Part shown: piece by piece, positions 33,369 through 45,388 of the stretch
How positions within the stretch are numbered: the first letter of the stretch is position 1
Layout: every line of letters starts with the position of its first letter
NCBI RefSeq assembly: GCF_009905375.1
Contig: NC_133653.1
Location: 90,128,802-90,192,801 of the forward strand
Length of the DNA stretch: 64,000 nucleotides
Direction of reading: 5' to 3'
DNA from: Apium graveolens
Taxonomy: Eukaryota; Streptophyta; Magnoliopsida; Apiales; Apiaceae
Notes under the pieces: generated by a model
Databases searched by the model: none
The model's input: only the letters and a program-made list of their open reading frames with translations
What the model was told of the DNA's origin: nothing
Program-made: the position numbers and the translations under genes

Positions 33369-34230
33369 AATTATAAATTATATTTTTAAGAAATAGGTAA
33401 TTATTGTTAGATGTCGATCATCCACAAAAGAAGCTACTTTGGTGCCCGATGAAGCCCAATATATTGAAGGCTGGCCTACTAAAGTCTGGAATGACATGTA
33501 ACCCTATTCTGCTCCCCGAACCGACATTTACATTTTCAAACCCATTGAAAATGCTAAATAGTTGTTAGACATTAAAAAAACTGCTTTACGAAAACATATA
33601 TCTATGTTTTATATTAACTTAAAATTTTAACTGTTACTATTGTATAAAAGACGACTTATTGAAGTTTGGGTACGGTGCCTATTTTTTAGTACACGTTAAA
33701 TTTACTTAATTACCTTATTTTTAAATAACATTTTACAAATTTATCTAATTTTTATCTAATTATACTTATAATTAATAATCATCCGATCAAACAACTACTA
33801 AAAAAATTGGGTACGAATTGAATTGAGGTTTTCTTTTCAAGATATTGATTTGGTTCCTAATTATATATAAACTTTTTAATATATCATGTTTTCAAGCTTA
33901 ATCCTATAATCTAAACAAAAAATAAGATCATAATAGTGTAATTATAAAGCGGGATAGTCATATAATTTTTATATATATATGCCTCCATGTTAACTTATTA
34001 AAGTTAATTGAAACTGATACATGTCATCGAATCTCAAAGACAAGTAATAATAATTCTTATCCATCGTCAAACTCCCCCCCTTACCGCATAGATGTACTAT
34101 TACCTCTCAAACATCAATTTTCCTTTTTTAGTTTTTTAATTAAATTGCATGTATTATTTTATTTTAAGTTATATAATTATATTTATTTTGATATTGATAT
34201 CCTAATTTATCTATACTAATATATAATCTA
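33369..34230. other. AT-rich DNA without recognisable genes
   Basis: I found no coding frame, LTR boundary or structural RNA here. A short stretch at 33420-33550 could be a much decayed coding relic, but no motif supports that. The rest is AT-rich with scattered homopolymers. Confidence 0.5.
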
Positions 34231-34234
34231 TATG

Positions 34235-35523
34235 TCTATATTATTACTATATTATAATAAACGAATATTAAAATTTTGTTACGGTATATATTTTTTGTAA
34301 TTATTTAGCTGGCTTATTTAGTTACGGTATATATTATACTAATATATAATCTATATATCTTTATTTTATTTTAATTTAATTACCCTTATTTATTTATTTT
34401 TACTATGTACTACTTTATTAAATTCATATTAAAATTAACTCCTTGGTCGAATTCGGTACAATGATCTAGCGAAATAAGATAAATATAAATCTCTCTAGTA
34501 GTTTTACCTTCTTATTCATTTAAAACGTATTTGCAAAATGCATAACTATTTTACAAAACTATTTAAATTAAAATAAATATGGGTCTAACTATTTTACAAA
34601 TATATTTTAATTAAAACAATTATAAGTATATTATGATTTTATTACTCTATTTTATTTTTTTTTCAAAATACATTATAAACACAAATTTAGGGCCAAAATA
34701 TTTTAAATATTTTTTAAAGAAATAGATGATCACTCGATATGGCACTTAGGCTTTATTACTTAATTTTAAAAAATTTAAACCAAAGAATTTCACATTTAAA
34801 TATCGATTAAAAGGATATAGTCGGTCGGTCGGTACGATACTTTAGTTTTATTAATTAATTTAATAATTTAATTCAAAATAATCTTCACCCTGGACTAAAA
34901 TAAAATAAAAAACAAATTAAATATAATTAGGTGATTGATATAAATATAACAGGCACGCGGGGTTTAAAATAAAACCACGTTCACGCTAAAATCAAGAATA
35001 AAATTCGAATTATATAAAATTCTTATATTTATCTGGCCAAGAATGAAATTAAATTGTATTTAATTTGTTGGTAGATAAAATGTAGGATTAAAAGTGTGTT
35101 GGATTACGGTGGATACACCACTAATAGCGAAAATATTAAAATTTTGATAGTCGGTCAGAATGTTAGGGTTCATATAATGACATACTTTTTTAATTTTTAT
35201 AATATTCGTATTATTTTATTAAAACCAATCAAAAGATAATTTGAATAGTAGTGATATGATTTAAAATTACCTTTTAATTAAAACATAAATTATCTTTTCT
35301 GAACAGGCCTATAAATATCAATAAAATCTTTATTTTTCAATCATTAATTTTATTTTTTAACTAAAATAAAACGTATTTAAAAAAATATCACTAATTTATA
35401 CACATGAGTACATTTATAATTATTATCAAATCGTTAAAAAAATAATTTAAAATTTTCATTTCAAAATTAATTCAAAAATTTATCTAATACTAAAAACTGC
35501 ATCGTACCGGTTTTATGCTATAG
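34235..35523 (+). mobile_element. Helitron-like repeat, degenerate (first of cluster)
   Basis: It begins tctatattattactatatta, with ataataaacgaatattaaaattt shortly after. This start word recurs at 35524 and, in diverged form, at 35867. It ends in ctgcatcgtaccgg, a decayed copy of the hairpin seen at 36323, plus ttttatgcta. Both ends are eroded and the 3' CTRR end is not clean. It contains the tagtcggtcggtcgg word (34818-34835). It may be more than one element. Confidence 0.35.
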
Positions 35524-35866
35524 TCTATACTATTATATAATAAACGAAATATTAAAATTTTGGTTGGTACGGTCCTTCCTTCAATTACATAATTGTCCGT
35601 CCTTAAAAAAATTCAATAATTTACTCAATTACCCTTATTTAATTAATAAATTACCAATTACCTTTATAAGTAAAATTCGTTGCTTTTTTTTATTTTCACC
35701 AACTAAAACAATTCTTTCTCTACATGTATTTTAGACAATTCCTTTTAATTTATACCCTTTTTTAAATAAAACATGTTGCCATTTTTATTTTCTCCAACTA
35801 AAATAAAAATTTCTCTAAAACTATTATGGATAATTTTTTAATATATATTGATTATCTATCTATCAA
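35524..35866 (+). mobile_element. Helitron-like 5' part, truncated
   Basis: It starts tctatactattatataataa and continues with cgaaatattaaaattttgg and a ggtacggtcc word. This is the characteristic 5' end of a TC-starting non-autonomous Helitron-like family. It has no 3' hairpin of its own before the next copy starts at 35867, so its 3' half is missing or overwritten. Confidence 0.4.
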
Positions 35867-36348
35867 TCTATACTATAATATAACAGACAAAATAATAAAA
35901 AAATTGGTAGTCGGTCGGTTCTCGCTGAAATTACATAATTGTTTAACTTAACTAATTTATTATTTTAACATAATTATCTTCTATAATATTACAAATGAAT
36001 GGACATGAAAAAAGAGAATTTTATCATGAATTAGATAAGATTCCTATTCATAACTTTGAAACTAATTTTATCCAAGTTTGCACTAAACATATTTTGTGTA
36101 AGAAAACTTGTCCAACATTGATAGTAAATTGTTATGGATGAAAATTTAATCTATATTATTGAGCTAGTTTATCAAATTATCTTTTTCTAAAACCTAATTA
36201 TTATAAAATAGGTATTATGATATAATAATATATATTCTGTTTTGCTTATTCAGATATACTTAATGTTTTAACAAATATAATTAATAAAATATTAACATTA
36301 AAATAACAATTATTTAAAATAACCGTGCATCGTACGGGTTTACACTAA
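35867..36348 (+). mobile_element. Helitron-like non-autonomous element
   Basis: It is 482 bp. It starts TC (tctatactataatata, preceded by a), contains ttggtagtcggtcgg, and ends with a hairpin CCGTGC-atc-GTACGG (36323-36337) followed seven bases later by CTAA (36345-36348). TC start, 3' hairpin and CTRR end are the defining Helitron features. No helicase or Rep coding is present. The usual A/T host context is only partly kept. Confidence 0.5.
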
Positions 36349-36806
36349 ATATTAAAAGTTTGATAGTCGGTGGGTACTTGCTGAAATTACTTAATTGTCT
36401 CACTTAATTTATTTATTATTATTATTTTTTGCTAAGCTGATATATTATAAAGAAAGAAAGAAGAAGAATTTATTTATTATTTTGACATAATTATCTTATA
36501 TAATATTATCGTTAAAAATTATGAAACACCTAACATAAAGTTATATATAACCGGATACGGTACGCGAGTATGAGACGGTATTTGGGTAGATCTAAAATAA
36601 AATAATAGATTCTATTGACTGTGTCGAAACAATTATAGTATTGAACCGAGATAAAAAAATTAAACTAAAAAATAATTTGTTGGTCGATATAATGATACCG
36701 AGCTAAAAACAACATATTACTTACTCTTTTAACAACTATAATTAATATAATATTAAAATAATAAAATAACAAAATTTTAAAACAACCGTGTCGGGTTTTA
36801 GGCTAG
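36349..36806 (+). mobile_element. Second Helitron-like copy, head-to-tail
   Basis: It follows directly on the previous copy with aatattaaaagtttgatagt and cggtgggtacttgctgaaat, matching the inner 5' sequence of the element at 35867. It ends accgtgtcgggttttaggCTAG followed by t (CTAG 36803-36806). The hairpin is shortened by a small deletion. The 5' TC end is lost at the junction. Confidence 0.45.
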
Positions 36807-37768
36807 TATTTATTATAATATATTAAATAAAAACGAATGCATGCATTAAACAATCTCCATGCTTACATACTTTTGCCTCATACTTGACCTGTTATACAAT
36901 TTATAGTTCTATATTTTTTTTAAGAAAAAATCTTTTTCTGTATAAAAGTTTAAATATTATAATTTTATTTAAAAGAAAAAATTATTAAAAATTATTTAGA
37001 AAATCATGTTTTTAAGGGATTTTAAAATGAGTGTTAATTCCTGTCACCCATGTAAACAGCCGGTGGGAGGGAGGGAGTAATTAAAACTTGAGTTACTTAC
37101 ACCGGTATGATTGGTTCATGCACGTTCAGCGTTCTTAATAACAGAGATTGATCAAGTATGTTGTCTGTTAAATCTGCATGCATGCATGCTTTTTCATGTT
37201 AACTTCTTTTCTCATAATTGTCTCTTCATAATAGCCATGCATGCAGCTCTACTTCCCAACTTTTTTTGCTTTACCAAATAAACCGATCATCATTTCCAGG
37301 TTATGATGGCAGTACTTATGGCTCTCATCCTAAATGAGGAAAGACTTGTATACGGTGTACCTGATGTAAATGTTCATTTTATCATAACACCGACGAATTG
37401 TAAAAATTATTTTTCTTTTCTTTTTTATTTATGTTGCTGTTGGATAATATAGGCTTCATGCCATCATAAAGTAATAGGGGGCTTGTAAGATATTAGCCGA
37501 TAATCTGCACTAGAGAAAGGGAGATATTTAACTATCAAAATAAAAACATGTAGTTATAGATAATTGAAATTGAAATATAGTTTATTTCCTGTGACCAGGA
37601 GAAATTGAAATTAAGTTGAAACATGTAACTAATAAATAGAAACAAATTGAAATTAAGTTGAAAATATGTAACTAATAAAGAGAAACTAATTACGGAGTTG
37701 TAGAAAATCCAGCTCAAGTGAAACAACAGAACCGAACTAAAACATGTCAAAATTTGAGATTTTGTAGT
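36807..37768. other. AT-rich DNA without recognisable genes
   Basis: Nothing coding stands out. There is a tgcatgcatgcatgc run (37176-37191), which resembles stacked RY motifs, and a few pyrimidine-rich stretches. No supported element boundary was found. Confidence 0.5.
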
Positions 37769-38125
37769 TTGAATAATAATATAAAATTTAAAAAAGGTTC
37801 CTCCCTTAGTATTTTGAGATTTTAGAGTAACTGTTTTCTTAACATGGTATCAGATTTCAGGTTATCTAAAGAATTCGGATTCGACTCTACGTCACCCTCC
37901 AATATTCTCAGAATTTATCGTGACACGAAATGCAAAATTATGTCTAAAAGATGTCCGTCCATGATTTACTATTCAACCCATTAATGAGCTCTTAGTAGGT
38001 GTCCGTGATCAATTTTTCAATCCATTAATAAACTAACGAATGAGGGAGAGTGTAATAATATAAAATCCTGAATTCTAATATCTTGATAATTTAGAGTGAC
38101 CCATTTATTAAATGATTCTATTATA
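37769..38125 (+). mobile_element. TRIM-like miniature LTR retrotransposon
   Basis: Two short similar segments, about 37769-37843 (taataatataaaat then attttgagattttagagtaa) and about 38051-38125 (tgtaataatataaaat then tatcttgataatttagagtg), flank about 207 bp. The interior begins with tggtatcag (37845-37853), a tRNA-iMet primer site, and ends with the purine tract gagggagag (38042-38050). Short LTRs, primer site, purine tract and no coding capacity define a TRIM. Exact termini and target duplication are not clear. Confidence 0.6.
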
Positions 38126-38541
38126 TTCTATCGAGATAACTTGTTACGGTTACAAAGTCACAATTCACTATATTGTTAAAATCAAAAAGTCATTCACTAT
38201 ATTGTTAAAATCATTTTTAAGGGTAGAAAACTCATTAATTAAATAATTTAGGTGGCACCTCTCTGTTTTATGTATAACACTTTCTGTGAATATGTAAAAA
38301 TAAAGGGCGGTAATATAGGGATATACCCAAATCACATCCTCTCTCAATTTTACTCAAAATTGTCCGTCTTCTTCGTTCTCCTTGTGTCATCTTTCTTGCT
38401 TATGTTTTTTTGTTTATATTTTATGGTTAAGACACACACCTAACTTTATTATTAACCAAAATGCATGTTTACTTTCTTTTGTAATTTAATTTTTATATAA
38501 ATTAACGGTATATATATTAATTCTTATAATATGTTAGTATA
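38126..38541. other. AT-rich DNA without recognisable genes
   Basis: A 63-codon frame at 38252-38443 begins in pyrimidine-rich DNA, but it has no motif and no codon-usage signal that I can recognise. I treat the interval as non-coding. Confidence 0.4.
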
Positions 38542-39394
38542 TGTAATATTCGGTATTTTCAAAAATTATTAATATTATTATTTGAGTATTGTTATATGAT
38601 TTTGATGATAAGGAAGGATTAAAATTGTTGATGTTTTATTCTTATTTGATGAGTTCGTGTCATTAAACGGCTTGATGTGTTATTGTTAGTTCTATCTATC
38701 GAAACCAGTCGGTATTTTGAAAGTATTTAATTTATTTTAAATTTTATTAAAGCCGGTCATTTTATGGTTATCGGTCATTTAGTTTTTTTATAGCCTTGGG
38801 CCCGGATCGAGTGGATATTTCTCTGCGTCAAAAAATATATTTGGTATTTTATCCGGGTTCACCCTAATAACAGGTGAGTTGTGAAAATATTTAAAAATAG
38901 TATTTTACAGCTATTTCACGTGAATCAAGGTAAACCGCATTTAAGCGACAGACTCTGACTCCGGAGGCATAATTATAAATTCTCCTTCCGTGGGATTCGA
39001 ACTTGTGACCAAAAGGATAGTTATCCCCTCTTTAACCAACTGAGTCAATATTGCGCGCTATTTAACAACTATTTTATTATGTGTTAAATATAATCTTTCA
39101 TATTTTATTTCATTTGAAAATGTGTCTAGCTATAAATGTTACGTGTTATTGGTAATTTGTGGTCATATGTAGATTAGTGTATTTTTTTGGATAATTGCTA
39201 CATGTTAAAAGGCATTTAAACGAAGTTGTAAGTTATTTGAACATGTGTCTAGTAGCGGTTGATACGTGTTACATGATTTATCTCGTTTTGTGTGAGTTTG
39301 TATATTTTATAATTATTTTTGAAATTTATTATAATTTAGGAAATGTTTCGGTTTACTAAAAATTATCGGGTTCGGCCCCGACCGGGTCGTTACA
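38542..39394 (+). repeat. LTR-like remnant ending in gtcgttaca
   Basis: The segment starts tgtaatattcggtattttca, similar to the starts of the Tekay LTRs here (tgtaataacccccaaaattt), and ends gaccgggtcgttaca, similar to their ends. It is about 853 bp, too short for a full LTR of these families, and has no matching target duplication (gtata on the left, ctaca on the right). The right end is overlapped by the CACTA terminus at 39393. A SINE-like head lies inside it. Confidence 0.35.
38780..39060 (-). mobile_element. tRNA-derived SINE
   Basis: On the minus strand, tgactcagttgg (A box-like, about 39040-39051) and agttcgaatcc (B box, about 38994-39005) are spaced as in an internal RNA polymerase III promoter. 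They are followed by a non-tRNA body (cctccggagtcagagtctgt, then gtttaccttgattcacgtg and gggtgaacccgg). The tRNA-like head does not fold as a normal tRNA in its anticodon arm, so this is a SINE rather than a tRNA gene. The 3' end is approximate. Confidence 0.5.
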
Positions 39395-39912
39395 CTACAA
39401 GAAAAATACCATCAGACAACGCTTGACCAAAAAAGTGTTGTCCAGAAATTTTACACAACGGTTTTTTAAAAACCAGAAAACGGGTGTTGTGTGAATCCCT
39501 TTACTATAATAGATTTAAAACTGTTGTCTAGCAGATCGTATCAGATAACCGTTTTATGAGACAAGGTGTTGTTTAAATCAAAAGATTTCATCATTCCTAC
39601 AATACTTTAAAAACTATTGTCTAGATAATCGACACAGACAAGCCTTTCTAAATTGATGTTGTGTAAATGAAGCAGTTTGTACAACAGTTTAATTTTGTAT
39701 TGTCTGAAAGTAATGGAGACAACGTTGTGAAACACTGTTGTTGGAAACAAACAAGTGTTTTCTCATTGCCTTAGTTAAGCTGGAATGAAACAACGTACTT
39801 CCGTTGTGTTTTCTGAATAACACTTGACATACAGGTGTTTTTCTTCTGTTGTATGTCACGACATCACACAAGCGTTTTGCTCATAAAACCATTATCACTT
39901 GTATTGGTGAGC

Positions 39913-40550
39913 TGGTGTAATAAGAGACGTTCATTGAGAGGAGATTTTATATAAGCCGTTAGATTAAAAAATGTTGCTATGCTTACACAACCTTGTTTGT
40001 TCAAAAGAAATATTGTCAATGTTTATCTAAGACAACCTTTTTCATAGAAACCATTGTCTATACGTCTGATTCTAGAAATTTATAAAGCATTGTTTGTGAT
40101 GAGGTGGCACCATATGACTGGTGAAAAATTATTCACTTGGATTGCTGAGTTGGTGTAATTAATAAGAGCAGTTGGTTGAAAGTATATTTAATATCATCCA
40201 TTAGATTAAAAAATGTTGCTACGCTTACACAACAGTTTTTGTTCAAATAAATGTTGTCAATGTTCATCTAAGACAATCTTTTTTCATAAAAAATCGTTGT
40301 CTGTAAGTCTGACTCTTCAAATTTCTGAACATTGCTTGTGATGAGGTGGCACCATGTGATTGGTAAAAAAAACATTCACTTGGATTGTTATGTTGGTGTA
40401 ATTAGAGTCGTTCATTAAAAGTAGATTTAATATCAGCCGTAATATTTAAAAAAAGTTGATCAACTCAGACAATGGTTTTTGTCAAAAAAACTGTTGTCAT
40501 AATTTATATCAGACAAGACCTTTTCATAGAAAACCGTTGGATGTTGCCTC
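39913..40550 (+). repeat. ~240-bp tandem repeat in the CACTA subterminal region
   Basis: The word tggtgtaat starts copies at 39913, 40151 and 40394 (periods 238 and 243), giving about 2.7 copies. Each copy contains ttagattaaaaaatgttgct, gttgtcaatgttcatctaag-type words and gatgaggtggcaccat. Copies differ by scattered substitutions and small indels. Confidence 0.8.
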
Positions 40551-42420
40551 GTACTAGATTTTTTTTCATACCCGATGAAAAAGATAAATTTTTTTAATAA
40601 AATTTTCAACAATCCAACCGTACGGATGTTAAGATATACTTATTTTAGTAACAAGAGAAAAATATTAAAAAATTTTAAATTCATCTCGAATGTCAGAAAT
40701 AGAATAATCTTGTACAAGCACTACTTCCCAACACGGGATTCGTTCCAGATGAACACTATAAATTTTTTAAATTATTTTTTCAATGATACAACCGTAAGGA
40801 TGTTAAGATATACTTATTTTTGTCACATGAAAAAAGTATTAAAAAATTTCAAATTCATCTCAATTGTCGGGAATAGAAAAATATGGTAAATGCACTACTT
40901 CCCAACACGGGATTTGTTCCCGATGAACAAGATAATTTTTATAAAATAATTTTTCGACGATCCAACCGTACAAATGTTAAGATATACTTATTTTAGGCAC
41001 ATTAAAAAAGTATTGAAAAATTTCAAATTCATCTCGAATGTCTGGAATTTAAAAATCTGGTAAAAGCACTACTTCCCAACACGGGATTCGTTTCTGATGA
41101 ACAAGATAATTTTTTTAAATTATTTTTTCCAATGATCAAACTGTACGAATGTTAAGTTATACTTATTTTAGTTACATCTAAAAAGTATCAAAAAATTTAA
41201 AATTCATCTCAAATGAGAAGAATAGAAAAATATGGTAAAACTACTACTTCCCAACACGGGATTCGTTCCCGATGAACAAGATAAATATTTTAAATGCTTT
41301 TTCGACGATCCAAACGTACGGAAGTTAAGGTATACTTATTTTAGTCACATGAAAAAAATATTAAAAAATTTGAAATTCTTCTCGAATGTCAGGAATAGAA
41401 AAATCTGGTAAAAGCACTACTTCCTAACATGGGATTCGTTCTCTATGAACAACATAAATTTTTTAAATGATTCTTTCGATGATCCAACCATTCGGAAGTT
41501 AAGATAATTATTTTAGGCACATGAAAAAAGAATTAAAAAATTTCAAATTCATCTCGAATGTCAGAAATAAAATAGTCTTGTACAAGTACTACTTCCCAAC
41601 ACGGGATTCGTTCCCTATGAACAAGATAAATATTTAAAATAATTTTTTTAATGATCCAACTGTAAGGATGTTAAAATATACTTATTTTAGTCACATGAAA
41701 AAAGTATTAAAAAATTTCAAATTCATCTCAATTGTCAGGAACAGAAAAATATGGTAAAAGCACTACTTCCCAACACGGGATTCGTTCCTGATGAACAAGA
41801 TAAGTTTTTAAATGCATTTTTGATGATCCAACCGTACGGATGTTAAGATATAATTATTTTAATCACATGTAAAAATTATTAAAAAAATTCAAATTCTTCT
41901 CGAATGTCAGGAATAGAAAAGCTGGTAAAAGCACTACTTCCCAACACGGGATTCGTTCTCGATGAACAAGATAAATTTTTTAAATGATTTTTTTGATAAT
42001 CCAACCGTACGGAAGTTAAGATATACTTATTCTAGGAATATGAAAAAAGTATTAAAAAATTTCAAATTCATCTCGAATGTCAGGAATTGAAAAATCTAGT
42101 AAAAGCACTACTTCTCAACACGTGATTCGTTCCCGATGAACTAGATAAATTTTTTAAATGAGTTTTTCGATGATCCAACCATATGGATGTTTAGATATAC
42201 TTATTTTACTCATATGAAAAAGGTTAAAAAAAAATTAAATTCTTCTCGAATGTCAGGAATAGAAAATTTTGGTAAAAGTACTATTTCTAAACACGAAACT
42301 CGTCCCCGATTAACAAGATAAATATTTTAAATAATTTCTTTGACAATCCAACCTTACAGATGTTTAGATATACTCATTTAATTCATATCAAAAAATTTAA
42401 AAAAAATTAGTAAATTTTTT
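40550..42420 (+). repeat. 173-174 bp satellite-like tandem array (~10.7 copies)
   Basis: The word ctacttcccaacacgggatt marks repeat starts at 40721, 40895, 41069, 41244, 41417, 41589, 41763, 41934, 42108 and 42281, so periods run from 171 to 175. A partial first copy starts near 40550. Each monomer also contains gatgatccaaccgtacgga, ttaagatatacttatttta and caaattcatctcgaatgtca. The last copies are more diverged. A 104-codon frame across copies 1-2 is an artefact of a 174-bp (58-codon) period. Monomer length is in the range of plant centromeric satellites, but the position is inside a transposon end. Confidence 0.88.
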
Positions 42421-44813
42421 TAATTTTTTTCTTTATCACCTAAATTTAAATTTTTTATTTAGTAAATTGTTTTATGTTCCCTTGTATTGTTTCACTCCCC
42501 CTTTGTCAATATTTCAATTCTCCCTTAAATTTCAATTCCCCCTTTTATCTCCAACACATACTCAAGCCATAACCTTAAATATGCGCCTCTATCTTTTTCT
42601 CTTTCATCGCCGCTCTCTCCCTCCCCGACTGCTCTCCCCTAACTCCTCGATCTCCCATTTTTCTCCACTTCAACATGTCACCGTCTTTTCTATTAGAACC
42701 CTATTTTATCCATATAAAATTTCCTCTAAACTCTCATCTCTTTCCATTCAAATTCAAAACCATGTCTCTTAAGAAATAACCTCAACTTAATTTATTTAAA
42801 AGCTCGATTCTCAAACACAAACCATTGTTCGATTTGTTAAGCTAAAGGCTGGATATGAATATCATACGAACAATCTTTATAAGATTCCCATATTGGACGA
42901 ATAATTTTACTCTTGAACAATAAAAGGAAAATCCCCAAATAATTTTACTGATAAAAGTCAACGAATAAGGTCTCATCAATTATGTCAATCTAAAAAAGGA
43001 ATTCTACTTCATGATAAATAATGAATGAAGCAGTTGGTTATTTAATAATTCATGATTTTGAACGAATCTTCGTTATATAAATGAAATAATAAAATAATCA
43101 AGCGAAACCAAGTTTGACAAAACTGGATGAGAATTCTGGTTGAGTGGGCTACCTGATTAGGTCTCAATTATAGCATCCTTTGGAAATTTCATCACTATAC
43201 ATTACTGTATATAACATGCATTAAATTTGTGAAAACAAATTTATTGGAAGTTGGGCCAGTGAAGCAATAACCAGTCTATTTCAAGAATCATTAAGAATTA
43301 GCTAAACCAAATCAATTAGTTTCAATTAGTTCAAAACATAACAGCTAGATAGGAAAGTTAACTAGCTTTTCATTAAAATGTTAAAATTCTAACTAGTTAA
43401 TATAACTAACTAGTCATCCATAAGAACATATATAACTAGCCAGTTTTAAACTGCTAGCACAAAATCCCAACCTCGTAGCCAAGAAAGATAATCAATGTTT
43501 TGGCTATTCGGATATCTAATTAAAAGAAGAATAAATAAGTTTGGGATGAACGAGTGATTCGGAATATCAATATCAAATTGATATCTATTCAACGATTTCC
43601 ACATCCAATGTGCAAATCCCCTCTTGAAGAAAAAAAGTTACAAGGAATATCTGAATTAATAAACCATCTATGTTTAACCAAATAGTTAGATCTTTACTAG
43701 CTCGACTGAGAAATCCAGGTATGAGATAAGGAGTTGACTATCAAATAATTGTCGAAGAATATTTGTCAAATAATTAAGGGAGTATAATTTGAATGTTCTT
43801 TGAATAATTGAAAGAATTAAAAGTATAGACCTAGAAGGCTAGAAGAAATGATTGTTCCCCTTCTAGTCATCCTAGAGCACAAACAAAACGCTCTGATAAG
43901 TAGTGATAACTTAATTCTCCGTATTCAAACCTTAGAAGTAATGTGAGGAGAAGGAAAAGGAATCAAATGAATGTATCAGTTATTTTTGACATCCTACTTT
44001 TTAAGTAGAAAGCAAGAAGGGTTACCCGATATAAACTTAAATAAGGTAACACGGTCCATAAATAAAATTTAGATGGGATAGTGCACCAGCTAGTAGATAC
44101 CAAAATAAGTTAATGGTCCTCGTAAATTCTAACATTACCGGTACTAGGATGATCCCATCTCCTTACCTTAAGAACATAAGATACAAATAAACTGTCTCTC
44201 AAAATCATCTCAAAGTTATTCACTGGATTGGGGTCCGCATATCTGCCATTCCCCTATATTCATCCAACTTTGAGTCTTCAACAGCCGAATCGATATGTCC
44301 CCTAAAAATGGAGGTGTACTAGTCAATATTTTCATCTTCGCTCTCCAGAGTCGTATCGAAAGACTCCAATTCTAAATCTCCATATTTCTCGTTATAACCA
44401 TATGCACTTCATTAAAGTCATGCCATCAATTTCCATCATTCTTAATATTTGAGCCGAACCATCATGGCCTATCATATGAAGCGTATTTGTGATGTCGTCA
44501 AGTACATTGGCCTTAAGATAACATTCCCCTAATACATGCATATACATCTTCCTCGAGGCAATAGAATCCTCAATAACGTAGTATACACTATCTCTAGTTA
44601 AATCCCTGCTCGTGGGGAATCCAATCTCATAGACAAGTCAATGCCTTGAACTAATTCAGGTACTAAATAACCTAACTTGTGTAATGAAGTTGAAACATTT
44701 TCGCTCTCACATATTCTGCCTCCTCTTGGAAACTATGAAGAAATATAGGTGAAACATTTCGTTCTAATCAATTAAATCAGTGGTATTGGCAATAATGCCT
44801 CTACCTTCACTGC
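42421..44813. other. Unassigned DNA between two CACTA elements
   Basis: 42465-42770 is strongly pyrimidine-rich and resembles a plant 5' leader, with a 101-codon frame that shows no domain. From 43100 to 44810 the sequence is less AT-rich and the minus strand has a few peptide-like runs (for example IGHDGSAQILRMMEIDGM near 44430-44490), but stops occur every few dozen codons. It could be a decayed transposase or captured gene. I cannot name it. Confidence 0.35.
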
Positions 44814-45388
44814 CACGCCATAGATGGCCTAACTAAACATTTGAGTAGGGGTATTACCTTAGATTATGTTACTATAGATGTGAAATTTTCACCCTATCAC
44901 AACACCTACACTATGCGGGTTACTAAAGCTATAGTACTGTGTTGTCATAGGCCACTGAGGTGTTAAATAGAGGTAACATGATATAGTGTGTTGTTATAGA
45001 CTAAGAATAAAATAAAATTTAAATTTAAATCAAAAATAAAATTGATTTTTATAAATATTTGATCTAGATATTCATGGATTTGTCTTGGAAAGTATTATTA
45101 TATCGAACTAATCTGTAGTTTTATTGTAATAATTATAATATGCGGAATTAATAAAAATAAAAATATTTGGATAAAAAAAGTAAAATAATAACAAATTAAA
45201 TGGGATGGGATGGATGGAAAACAAAATTAGATTTCAAACTAAATTAAAATATTATATTAATTATTTAATAAAACTAATAAATTTTGATTAAAAACACTAA
45301 ATCATTTATTTATAGTAAATAACAACATGTAATAACTTTGAATTTTTACAAATAATGAAAGTAATAAGTTAATTAAAAATAATAAATT

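Larger units (their letters stand above)
39393..42420 (+). mobile_element. CACTA-like transposon, left end with tandem repeats
   Basis: CACTACAAGAAAAA at 39393 is the standard plant En/Spm (CACTA) terminal inverted repeat. It is preceded by tta, a possible 3-bp target copy. Behind it are many short subterminal words in both orientations (gttgtc, caacg, acaacggtttt). Then come a roughly 240-bp tandem repeat and a 173-174 bp tandem array. I did not find the opposite end (cttgtagtg) downstream, so the right boundary is unknown and the end given is that of the tandem array. No transposase coding was seen. Confidence 0.6.

Noticed and set aside
38990..39056. Possible tRNA gene on the minus strand
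   Set aside because: A and B boxes are present, but the anticodon arm does not form a normal 7-base loop and the 3' side continues as a SINE body.
40575..40889. 104-codon open frame with internal repeats
   Set aside because: It is produced by two copies of the 174-bp tandem repeat, whose period is a multiple of three. There is no start context or domain.
40550..42420. Possible CRISPR-like array
   Set aside because: The repeats are 173-174 bp units that are similar throughout, without short repeats and unique spacers, and the DNA is plant nuclear.
42467..42772. 101-codon frame, serine/leucine/phenylalanine-rich
   Set aside because: It is simply the translation of pyrimidine-rich DNA. No recognisable domain and no downstream exon could be supported.
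44909..44918. cactatgcgg as the left end of the second CACTA element
   Set aside because: Its flank (cta) does not match the right flank (tgc), while the end at 44814 has both a matching terminus and a matching 3-bp duplication.
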